Assembly: GCA_964386435.1 (NCBI GenBank)
Contig: CAYLSV010000082.1
Coordinates: forward strand, 1 to 16,114
Reading direction: 5' to 3'
Source of the DNA: CAYLSV01 sp964386435
GTDB lineage: Bacteria; Planctomycetota; Phycisphaerae; Tepidisphaerales; Tepidisphaeraceae
Length of the DNA stretch: 16,114 bases
This document shows, piece by piece, positions 1 through 6,710 of this stretch (positions are counted from its first letter, which is position 1; every line of letters begins with the position of its first letter). The position numbers and the translations under genes are program-made. Below the pieces are notes generated by a model that was not told the DNA's origin, made no database searches, and worked only from the letters and a program-made list of their open reading frames with translations.

Positions 1-30
1 CGGGGCTACGCCGCGATCGAGCGACTCCCG

Positions 31-300
31 CTTCAGGCCAAGCCCCGCCGTCACCACGGCGGTGGGGCCTCGGCGACATCAAAAACTAATTCCAAGCCGC
101 ACCAGTGGGCGTAGCCCCGCCGTCACCACGGCGGTGGGAGCCTCAGAGGCGTGGAGGCGCAGGTTCAAGCCGCACCGGCGAACGTAGCCCCGCCGTCACC
201 ACGGCGGTGGGGGTTTCCGGCGACGTTGAGAATCAGGTTCAAGCCGCACCGATGGGCGTTGCCCCGCCTCTAGGAGGCGGTGGGGGCCACGGCAATGTTG
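31..300. repeat. Tandem ~73-bp repeat array with GC-rich hairpins
   Basis: This is the main content of the gene-free stretch 1-313. Four units follow one another. Each has a lead-in close to CAAGCCGCACC (at 93, 166 and 240; degenerate in the first unit), then GTAGCCCC, a hairpin, and a variable tail. Hairpin stems lie at 45-62, 118-134, 191-207 and 265-280, so the period is about 73-75 bp. Units 1-3 read CCGCCGT-CACC-ACGGCGG. Unit 4 reads CCGCCTC-TAG-GAGGCGG, so two stem pairs changed together and pairing was kept. Outer C and G runs extend each stem past a bulged T. The array lies just downstream of the 3' end of the minus-strand peptidase gene, so it could affect termination or mRNA stability, but no T-tract follows. 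It may instead be a dispersed intergenic repeat family. Function unknown. Confidence 0.8.
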
Positions 301-313
301 ATGCACGAGCACG

Positions 314-2833
314 TCACAGCCGTGTCGAGGCCCGCAGTTCGCGCATCGCCTTGATTTGTTCCAGCGCCCTCGCGTGCCGCTGGGCCTCCTCGCCGTCGAG
401 CCATTCGGCGAGGGCGGCGTGGGCGGCTTCGTCGTAGACGTCGACGAGGATCGCGCCACGCATCAACCTGATCGCCTCATCCTTCTGGCCGTCCTGCCAG
501 AGCAGGTTGGCGGCGAGCTTGGCGTAACGGCTGTCCTCCTCCTCGCGGTCGTGGATCTGCCGCAGGGCGTCGATGCCCTCGGCCCGGCGGCCGATCTCCG
601 GACGGAGGTAGAGGCCGGCGAGGCGGCGCAGCGGCAGCGGGTCGTCGGGCCGCAGACGACGCAACGCCTCCCACAGCTCGACCGCTTCTTCCCACTGCCG
701 GCCCTTCACCAGCGCCTCGGCCTCGGGCAGCAAACGGTTGTACTCCTCGGTCGTCGCCGCGTCGTAGCCCCACGGCGCCACCTGCTGCCGGGCCCACGGC
801 TCGAAGGCGTCGAAGAACTCGGGCAAACTCATGCCCAGCGTCTCCTCGAACGCCGCCGCCTCCGTCTTGCCGGCCAGCGCCGCGTCGAGCAGGGCGCGGG
901 TCGCCTCGTCGCCCCAACGCTCGGTGATGTACTGGCTGACCCAGCCCGACTGGGCGTAAGCGAGCGACCGGTCGGTCGGCTTCTGCGGGCGGATGAAGCC
1001 CCACGTCAGCCGGTCGATCGGGAACAGTTCCTCGCCCAGCACCGCCCCGGCCAAGAGCGGCACCCGCCGCCACATGATCGGCCCCGGCTCCTCGGTGACG
1101 GCCAGGCCCTCGGTCATCCAGTGCGGGATGCGGTTCTCGGTCGCCCCCAGCGTGATCGTGTGCGCGTACTCGTGCCGCAAGACCTCGGCCCACGGGTAGT
1201 TGCCCAGCGTCGGGTCGGCCGGGCTGACCATCGCGATCACCGGGCCGGTGCACGCGCCCACCGTGCCGACGAACGGGTCGCCGGCGATGCGGACGCTGAA
1301 CTGGTCGTGCCGCGGGAAAAACTGGATGCGCGTCTTCACCGCCGGCTCGAACCCGAACCGCTCGACCTGCTCCGGGTGCACACTTTCCAAGTATTCGGCC
1401 ACGAACGGCACCAGCGCCGCGTCGTAGTCCGGGTGGTACTCGATGATAAAATGCTCGGTCTCGAACTGCTCGAACTCGAGCATTTCGTCGAGCAAATTGA
1501 GGTAGTTTTTCGTGCCGACGTTGAACGGGTCGAGGTCGAACGCCGCGGCCAGCTCAACGCGGGCGGCGTCCTCCTTGCCGCTCTGGGTGAGCAAGAGGCC
1601 CAGGCCGTTGCGGGCGGCGGTGAACCACGGCGCCCGCTCGATGGTCTTCCGCCACGCCGCCTCGCCGCGGTCGTACTGGCGGAGGTTGTCCAGCTGCACG
1701 CCCAGCTCGTGGTAGGCGGTGAAGTTGTCGGGGTCGAGCTCTTCGACGCGGGCGATTGTCGCCGTCGACTCGTCGTGGCGGAGCAGCACGGCCAAGGCGC
1801 CGGCCCGGAGGCCCAGCGTTTCCAAATCGTCCGGCCGGCGCTTGAGCAGGCCGTCGATGATCGGCAGCGCGTCGGCGGCCTGACGCATTTTCAGCAGGTT
1901 GCGGGCCTGCAACAACCCGGCGTCGAAGCTGTCCGGGTCGACGGTGCGGAACTCGCGGACCACCGCCTCGGCCTCGGCAAAGTTGAAGCCCGAGACGTGC
2001 AGGTTGCCCACGAGCGTGAGCAGGTCGTGGCCGCGCGGATTCATCGCCGCCGCCGCCTCCAACTCGGCGGCCGCCTCCTCGCGGTTGCCGCGTTGCAACA
2101 GGAACGCCGCCGTGGCCACCCGCCCCGGCCACCACGCCCGGTCGGCCACGTCGTAGCTCCGCACGTGAAGCGCCAAGACGTCGTCGTGCAAGCTCGGCTG
2201 CTGCGCGTACGCCGTCGTCATCGTCGCCCAGCGATCCAGCCCGGTCGCAATCGCCGTGAGTTCCGGCGCGGCCTCGACGTCGGCCGACTGCCACCGGGTG
2301 AAGCCGCCCAGATCATCGTCGGCGTACCACGAATAAACCGCCAACGCCTCGGCATGCTCGCCCGCCGCCTCCAGCGCCTGGCCGAGCGTGGTGCGGGCGA
2401 CGACGTTCTCCGGCTCCGCCGCCACCACCGGCCGCAGCACCGCCACGGCCTCCCGCGGTTGGCGGTCCAGCAAATGAATCCGCGCCCGCAGCAACGCGGC
2501 CTCAATCGAATCATCCCCCGCGATCCGCTCAAGTGCCTCGCCCACATCCCCCATCCGCGCCGCCGCCTCGGCCACCACCCGATCCGCCGCCGCCCGATCC
2601 TCGGCCGGCACGTCGGCATCATGCAACCTCATCCGTGCCCGCCGATACTGCCCCTGATGCACCAGCTGTGCCGCCTCCTCCACCGCGTCGAAATACGACG
2701 GCACCTCAACGACCGGCGACGACTCGGGCAAACTCCGCGCCAACCACCCCGGCGGGGCATAATCCGCCACCGACTCGGCCGAGGCGTGCGGGACGACAAC
2801 GATGACAGCCAGCGCGGCGAGGATGCGCGTCAT
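314..2833 (-). CDS. Exported TPR protein with MA-type zinc metallopeptidase domain
   Basis: The product is 839 aa. I start it at 2833 because the protein then begins with a clear signal peptide (MTRILAALAVIVVV, cleavage likely after the A-S-A at 17-19); longer readings only run antisense through the acetyltransferase gene. Residues about 40-430 are Ala/Leu-rich helical pairs typical of TPR repeats. Residues about 450-680 look like a peptidase MA-like domain of the gluzincin type: HEYAH at 554-558 supplies two zinc ligands and the catalytic Glu, and the WMTEGLA segment gives the likely third ligand, Glu575. Further TPR-like helices fill the C-terminus. The family is known as exported proteins with poorly defined substrates, so envelope proteolysis or scaffolding is inference. 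All zinc-site residues are present, so activity is plausible. Confidence 0.85.
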   Translation of the reverse strand: MTRILAALAVIVVVPHASAESVADYAPPGWLARSLPESSPVVEVPSYFDAVEEAAQLVHQGQYRRARMRLHDADVPAEDRAAADRVVAEAAARMGDVGEALERIAGDDSIEAALLRARIHLLDRQPREAVAVLRPVVAAEPENVVARTTLGQALEAAGEHAEALAVYSWYADDDLGGFTRWQSADVEAAPELTAIATGLDRWATMTTAYAQQPSLHDDVLALHVRSYDVADRAWWPGRVATAAFLLQRGNREEAAAELEAAAAMNPRGHDLLTLVGNLHVSGFNFAEAEAVVREFRTVDPDSFDAGLLQARNLLKMRQAADALPIIDGLLKRRPDDLETLGLRAGALAVLLRHDESTATIARVEELDPDNFTAYHELGVQLDNLRQYDRGEAAWRKTIERAPWFTAARNGLGLLLTQSGKEDAARVELAAAFDLDPFNVGTKNYLNLLDEMLEFEQFETEHFIIEYHPDYDAALVPFVAEYLESVHPEQVERFGFEPAVKTRIQFFPRHDQFSVRIAGDPFVGTVGACTGPVIAMVSPADPTLGNYPWAEVLRHEYAHTITLGATENRIPHWMTEGLAVTEEPGPIMWRRVPLLAGAVLGEELFPIDRLTWGFIRPQKPTDRSLAYAQSGWVSQYITERWGDEATRALLDAALAGKTEAAAFEETLGMSLPEFFDAFEPWARQQVAPWGYDAATTEEYNRLLPEAEALVKGRQWEEAVELWEALRRLRPDDPLPLRRLAGLYLRPEIGRRAEGIDALRQIHDREEEDSRYAKLAANLLWQDGQKDEAIRLMRGAILVDVYDEAAHAALAEWLDGEEAQRHARALEQIKAMRELRASTRL

Positions 2834-2838
2834 GCCGA

Positions 2839-2844
2839 ATTTTA
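2839..2844 (-). promoter_or_regulatory. Possible -10 element for the peptidase gene
   Basis: On the minus strand this reads TAAAAT and ends five bases before the ATG at 2833. That would put the transcription start at or next to the start codon, giving a leaderless mRNA. No convincing -35 lies at normal spacing; a TTGAAG is about 21 bp further upstream. The divergent acetyltransferase ATG is at 2858, so both promoters must share this 24-bp gap or reach into the opposite gene. Weak call from sequence alone. Confidence 0.25.
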
Positions 2845-2857
2845 GCCGAATGCCATC

Positions 2858-3961
2858 ATGAACGACTTCAAGCACGACCTCGGCGACGGGCTGGCCCTGT
2901 TGCCGCCGTTGCCGCGACATGCGGTGGGGCAGTTTGCGGCCGTTGAGCGATCGCGCGAGCGGATCGGGCGGTGGCTGAATTGGGTGGCGGACGTGGAGGA
3001 GGAACTTGATGAGTGGTCGTTCCTCAGAAGTGCGTGCCGCACGCAAGGTCGGCGGCAAGGTGCGACGGGCCTGATCCACCATCGCGGCGAATTCTCCGGA
3101 GCGATTGATTGCAAAGTGACAAGCCGCCGCGGACGTGTGGCAGAAATCGGCTACTGGCTGGCGGACGGGCATGAAGGGGCGGGTGTGATGACGCGCTGTG
3201 CCGCCGCGATGCTCGGGCATGGGCATGGGGCGCTGCGGCTGCCGCGGATGTTTTTGTGTGCCAGCGTCGAGAACTGGCGGAGCCGGGAGGTGATGAAGCG
3301 GATCGGTTGCGCGCATGAGGCGACGTTGGTGGCCGGTGATCCGTTGCCGGACGGGCGGGTGACGGATCAAGTGGTGTACGGGCACATCGACGCGTCGCTC
3401 GGTGGGGAGCCGATCGAGTGTGTGTTGGCGACCGATGTGCCGGGGGTGGAACTGGTGTTGCAGCAGCCGCACCACGCGCGGGGTCTGTTTGACTTGATCG
3501 AGCGGAACCGCGGGCATTTGTCGCCGTGGCTGGGATTTGTGCACCGGGTGAAGTCGCCGCGGGATGTCCGGCGGTTGATCCGCCAGTCGTGGGAGATGCT
3601 CGCCGAGGAGACCGGAGAGATCGCCCTGATTCGCCGTGACGGCGAGCTTGTCGGCGGCGTCGGCGTTAGCGGCATGAACGGCGTGCTCCGCCGCGGCTCC
3701 CTCGGCTACTGGCTGGCGGCGGGGCACGAGGGGCAGGGCGTCATGACGGCGGCGCTGGGGGCGTTCGTCCGGCATGTGTGGGCGGTTTACCCGGACCTGG
3801 TGCGGCTGGAGCTGCAGACGTTGCCGGGGAACGCGCGGAGCCGCCGGGTCGCCGAGCGGTGCGGCTTCCTCGCCGAGGGCCGTTTGCAATTGAGCCTGCG
3901 GATCGGGGGCACGACCCACGACACGATCATCCACGGGATGCGGCGACCGAGCACCACGTGA
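2858..3961 (+). CDS. Tandem GNAT (RimL-type) N-acetyltransferase fusion
   Basis: The 367-aa protein contains two consecutive GNAT domains of the RimJ/RimL kind, about residues 1-175 and 185-362. Each has its own acetyl-CoA loop: GYWLADGHEGAGVMT from residue 98 and GYWLAAGHEGQGVM from residue 283. Each also has the downstream helix motif, NWRSREVMKRIGC in the first and NARSRRVAERCGF in the second. Single-domain relatives are usually about 180 aa, so this is twice the normal length. The family transfers acetyl groups to N-terminal or other amines, such as those of ribosomal proteins; the acceptor here cannot be told. The second domain fits the family better, and the first is more diverged in its N-terminal half. 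ATG 2858 follows no Shine-Dalgarno site and sits 24 bp from the divergent peptidase start. Confidence 0.88.
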   Translation: MNDFKHDLGDGLALLPPLPRHAVGQFAAVERSRERIGRWLNWVADVEEELDEWSFLRSACRTQGRRQGATGLIHHRGEFSGAIDCKVTSRRGRVAEIGYWLADGHEGAGVMTRCAAAMLGHGHGALRLPRMFLCASVENWRSREVMKRIGCAHEATLVAGDPLPDGRVTDQVVYGHIDASLGGEPIECVLATDVPGVELVLQQPHHARGLFDLIERNRGHLSPWLGFVHRVKSPRDVRRLIRQSWEMLAEETGEIALIRRDGELVGGVGVSGMNGVLRRGSLGYWLAAGHEGQGVMTAALGAFVRHVWAVYPDLVRLELQTLPGNARSRRVAERCGFLAEGRLQLSLRIGGTTHDTIIHGMRRPSTT

Positions 3962-3975
3962 ACGTCGGATGAAGT

Positions 3976-4037
3976 GGGGTCGCTGCGGTGTAGCGCACCG
4001 CAGTCCGGACGGCGGTGCGTTGCACCGCGGCTACCCC
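3976..4037. repeat. Composite double-hairpin repeat element
   Basis: Two adjacent perfect 7-bp stems are enclosed by an outer GGGGT/ACCCC pair (3976-3980 with 4033-4037). The first hairpin is TGCGGTG-TAGCG-CACCGCA (3984-4002). The second is GCGGTGC-GTT-GCACCGC (4012-4028). The arms of the two hairpins are near copies of each other, so the unit may have arisen by duplication. It lies between the acetyltransferase stop and the aminotransferase ATG at 4076, where it could act in the 5' leader of the latter or as a terminator-like structure for the former. There is no T-run. A repetitive intergenic palindrome is the most likely class. Confidence 0.65.
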
Positions 4038-4075
4038 TTGCAGTCGACATCCAAGGTGGGGCGTACCGTCCCGCC

Positions 4076-5260
4076 ATGCCGCTTGATCCCGCGCCCGGTC
4101 CGTCGCTCGATGACGCCCTTGGCAATGCAGAGTTGTTTCCGATCCTCGACCGCTGGGACTACTTCAACCACGCCGGCGTCAGCCCGATGACGAAGCGGGC
4201 GGGCGATGTGCTGAGGCAGTGGGCCGAGGCGTGGGCGGGCGATTGCATTCTCGGCGACGAATGGTTCGGCATCATCATGGACACCCGCCAGCGGCTGGCC
4301 CGCATGATCAACGCCGACGCCGCGGAGATCGCGCTTTTGAAGAACACCAGCGAGGGCATTGCCACCGTCGCCCGCGGCATCGACTGGCAGCGGGGCGACC
4401 GGATCGTGACGACCGATGCGGAGTACCCGAGCAACCTTTACCCGTGGATGGCCGCGGCCGAGGAGTTCGGGCTGGAGCTGGTGAAGGTGCCCGAGGAGGT
4501 CGGCGAGGACGGGGCGAGCCGGGTGCCGCTGGCGAAGATCATCGAGGCCGCCGATGATCCGAAGACGCGGTTGGTGACAATCAGCCACGTCCAGTGGTCC
4601 AGCGGCCAGCGGCTGGATGTGGCGAAACTCGGGGCATTTTGCCATTCTCGCGGCATCCTGTTCGGCGTCGACGCGATCCAGACGCTGGGCAACACGTTGA
4701 TCGACGTGGCGGCAATGCACATCGATTACCTGTGGGCCGGCTGCCACAAGTGGTTGCTGGGGCCGATGGGCGTGGGCGTGTTCTACTGCCGCCGCGGGCT
4801 GCAGGAGCAAACCCGCCCCGGCAGCCTCGGGTGGCACAGCGTGGTCGAGCCGTTCGATTGGGACACCATCGACCTCACGCTCCAAGACTCGGCCGCCCGC
4901 TACGAGTGCGGCACGCCGAACCTGCCGGGGCTGCTCGTGCTGCGCGACAACCTCGCGGTCCTCGAAGCCGTCGGGATCGAAAGCATCCACCGCCACGTCA
5001 CCACGCTCGGCGACCAACTCATCGCCGGCCTCGACGGCTGGCAGATCGTCTCCCCCCGCGGCCCCGGCGAGGCCGGCGGGGCAGTTGTCTTTCGGCGGGA
5101 CGACGTCGACATGAGCGGCCTCGTCAACACGCTGCGCAAGGAGAAAAAGACGGAGCTCGCCATGCGCAGCGGGCGGATGCGGTTCAGCCCGCACTTCTAC
5201 AACACGCCGGCGCAGGTGGCGCGATTGATCGAAAACCTCCGGCAGTTCGCGCATTTGTGA
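4076..5260 (+). CDS. Class V aminotransferase (PLP-dependent, cysteine desulfurase-like fold)
   Basis: The product is 394 aa, normal for fold-type I class V enzymes. Recognised landmarks are an N-terminal YFNHAGVSP substrate-loop segment, the cofactor-binding Asp199 in VDAIQTLG (with Gln202), and the Schiff-base lysine K225 in AGCHKWLLGPMGVGVFY. I start at ATG 4076 because the open frame upstream runs through the hairpin repeat and encodes nothing family-like. The group includes isopenicillin-N epimerase-like, kynureninase-like and cysteine desulfurase-like enzymes. The isolated context gives no Fe-S assembly partners, so I would not call it a desulfurase. It overlaps the following hydrolase gene by four bases (GTGA), implying translational coupling. 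Substrate unknown. Confidence 0.88.
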   Translation: MPLDPAPGPSLDDALGNAELFPILDRWDYFNHAGVSPMTKRAGDVLRQWAEAWAGDCILGDEWFGIIMDTRQRLARMINADAAEIALLKNTSEGIATVARGIDWQRGDRIVTTDAEYPSNLYPWMAAAEEFGLELVKVPEEVGEDGASRVPLAKIIEAADDPKTRLVTISHVQWSSGQRLDVAKLGAFCHSRGILFGVDAIQTLGNTLIDVAAMHIDYLWAGCHKWLLGPMGVGVFYCRRGLQEQTRPGSLGWHSVVEPFDWDTIDLTLQDSAARYECGTPNLPGLLVLRDNLAVLEAVGIESIHRHVTTLGDQLIAGLDGWQIVSPRGPGEAGGAVVFRRDDVDMSGLVNTLRKEKKTELAMRSGRMRFSPHFYNTPAQVARLIENLRQFAHL

Positions 5261-6309
5261 GACCGCCGCGACCGCACCTACCGTGGCGTGTGCCGCTGCT
5301 CGCTTTGCTCGCGTTCGTTCTCGCCGCGCCGCCCGCGCCGCCCACGGAACCGGCGCTGGACGTCCGCGGCGTCACGCTCGCCCACCTGCACCGCGAAGGC
5401 ATCGGCTACGGCTCGCCCGCGGCCGCCGAGCAGATGGGCCGCATCGCCGAGATCGGCGGCAACTGGGTCGCCCTCTCCGACTTCGCCTACATGGCCGACG
5501 TCAAAAAGCCCGACCTCCGCTGGGGCGGCGATCGGACGCTCTCTCACGAGGCGATGGCCCGGAGCATCCGGGATGCCCATGCGGCGGGTTTGCAGGTCAT
5601 GCTCAAGCCGCACATCTGGAGCCGGGCGTTCTGGGGCGGCGACGTCTGGCACGCCGACATCGCCATGCAGAACGAGGCCGATTGGCAAGCGTTCTTCGAA
5701 CGCTACACCGCCTACGTCCTCCGCAACGCCTCGCTCGCCCAAGAGTTCGGCGTCGACGCGTTGTGCATCGGCGTCGAGATGGCCGGCACCAGCCACCGCG
5801 AGGCCGACTGGCGCAAGTTGATCCGCCATGTCCGCCAGGTCTACGACGGCCAACTCGTCTATGGCTCGGCCTTCGAGGAGTACCAGGACGTGGCGTGGTG
5901 GGACGCCGTCGACGCGGTGGGCATTAGCGCGTATTTCAAGCTCACCGACGAGCAACTGGCCGACGAAGCCACACTGCGGGCCGGTTGGCAGAAGGTGTAC
6001 GCCGACCTCGACGCGTTCCACCGGCGGGTGGGCAAGCCGATCGTCTTCACCGAGATCGGCTACACCGCCGCCGCCAAAGCCGGCATGCAGCCGTGGGCGC
6101 ACTCGGCCGCCGACCCGAGCGTCGCGTACCAAGCCCGCCTCTACCGCGTCGCCCTGGAAGAAGCCGCCAAGCGCGATTACCTCGCCGGCGTGTTCCTTTG
6201 GAAATGGTTCACCGCCAACACCTTCCGCCGCCACGAAGGCGGCGACCCGTACGTGATCCAGGACCGCCCCGAAGTCCTGGCGGCCATCGAGCAGGGGTGG
6301 GGGGAGTAG
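5257..6309 (+). CDS. Exported GH113-like TIM-barrel glycoside hydrolase
   Basis: The 350-aa product starts at GTG 5257, inside the GTGA overlap with the aminotransferase stop. This start yields a signal peptide with a basic N-region and the hydrophobic core VPLLALLAFVLAA. The mature part follows the pattern I know from glycoside hydrolase family 113 (beta-mannanase-type): VMLKPHIW, the AWWDAVDAVGISAYF segment, and two conserved acids. The likely acid/base is Glu174 in CIGVEM and the likely nucleophile is Glu266 in IVFTEIGY. The end of the barrel carries FLWKWF. Both catalytic acids are present, so it should be active on a polysaccharide outside the cytoplasm. Mannan is the family guess, not something the sequence proves. 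Confidence 0.82.
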   Translation: MRPPRPHLPWRVPLLALLAFVLAAPPAPPTEPALDVRGVTLAHLHREGIGYGSPAAAEQMGRIAEIGGNWVALSDFAYMADVKKPDLRWGGDRTLSHEAMARSIRDAHAAGLQVMLKPHIWSRAFWGGDVWHADIAMQNEADWQAFFERYTAYVLRNASLAQEFGVDALCIGVEMAGTSHREADWRKLIRHVRQVYDGQLVYGSAFEEYQDVAWWDAVDAVGISAYFKLTDEQLADEATLRAGWQKVYADLDAFHRRVGKPIVFTEIGYTAAAKAGMQPWAHSAADPSVAYQARLYRVALEEAAKRDYLAGVFLWKWFTANTFRRHEGGDPYVIQDRPEVLAAIEQGWGE

Positions 6310-6367
6310 TTGCTGGTTGCCGGTTGCTGGTTCCGAACCAACAACCAACAACCAACAACCAACAACC
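6309..6367. repeat. AACCAAC heptamer tandem repeat forming a long imperfect hairpin
   Basis: About four and a half copies of the heptamer AACCAAC run from 6336 to 6367. Just upstream, 6310-6332 reads almost as the reverse complement (GGTTGCTGGTT-type units), separated by a CCG loop at 6333-6335. The arms are about 23 nt with roughly four C/A mismatches. The element begins at the stop codon of the hydrolase and precedes the convergent small gene ending at 6370. It could act as a bidirectional 3' structure, or be a member of a short tandem heptamer repeat family like those known from cyanobacteria. Confidence 0.7.
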
Positions 6368-6369
6368 CC

Positions 6370-6570
6370 TCAGCAGTAAATTTCGAAGATCAACGGAAAC
6401 GGGATCAAGTCCGGGCGGATCAGATGCAGCTTGCGGATTTTCCGCGGGGCCGTTGACGCCACTTCGTCCGACGCGTCGTCGCCGACTTCGCCGACGTGGA
6501 TCGGCAGCAGGGTCAGCGGCAGCAACAGGACAAGGCACTTCATAAGCAAGGCGAAGGAATACCCCATCAT
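6370..6570 (-). CDS. Small secreted or membrane peptide, hypothetical
   Basis: This open frame encodes 66 aa from ATG 6570 (107 aa if opened at 6693; 57 aa from ATG 6543). The N-terminus is strongly hydrophobic (MKCLVLLLPLTLLPIHVGE), like a signal peptide or membrane anchor. An acidic stretch (GDDASDEVAS), a basic patch (PRKIRK) and an unusual hydrophobic tail (RPDLIPFPLIFEIYC) follow. The basic-to-aromatic C-terminal arrangement does not look like random high-GC reading, and I have a vague memory of similar tails in small planctomycete hypotheticals. The MK start at 6543 looks most natural for export. No Shine-Dalgarno is seen. It is convergent with the hydrolase gene. Function unknown. Confidence 0.5.
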   Translation of the reverse strand: MMGYSFALLMKCLVLLLPLTLLPIHVGEVGDDASDEVASTAPRKIRKLHLIRPDLIPFPLIFEIYC

Positions 6571-6710
6571 GCCGCCGACGCCCAAGACTTGAGCCGGGCC
6601 GCGCCAGTCTTCGGCCGATCGGGGGCCGGGTCGTGCCGACCGTGCGGGTCGTGCCAATGACGCCGCCCGGGGCATCGCCCATGGCGTTGCCAATGGCGTA
6701 GGCTGCGGCC

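Noticed and set aside
41..286. Regularly spaced repeats suggesting a CRISPR array
   Set aside because: The hairpin cores are spaced like repeats, but the sequence between them is itself related (CAAGCCGCACC lead-in), the fourth unit is altered, and no cas gene is present. It is a tandem structured repeat.
261..286. Rho-independent terminator for the peptidase gene
   Set aside because: The hairpin is strong and lies 28 bases past the stop, but no T-run follows on the minus strand.
356..2845. Plus-strand 829-aa open frame opposite the peptidase gene
   Set aside because: Arg/Val/Glu-rich shadow of the real minus-strand gene in high-GC DNA; no domain recognised.
2834..3934. Minus-strand extension of the peptidase reading frame to 1206 aa
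   Set aside because: It runs antisense through the acetyltransferase gene, has His/Pro/Arg-rich shadow composition, and would bury the signal peptide in the middle of the protein.
6628..6655. Direct repeat GGGTCGTGCC (6628 and 6646) as an operator
   Set aside because: Two 10-bp copies in a GC-rich leader, with no regulator gene nearby and no clear promoter; kept only as a note.
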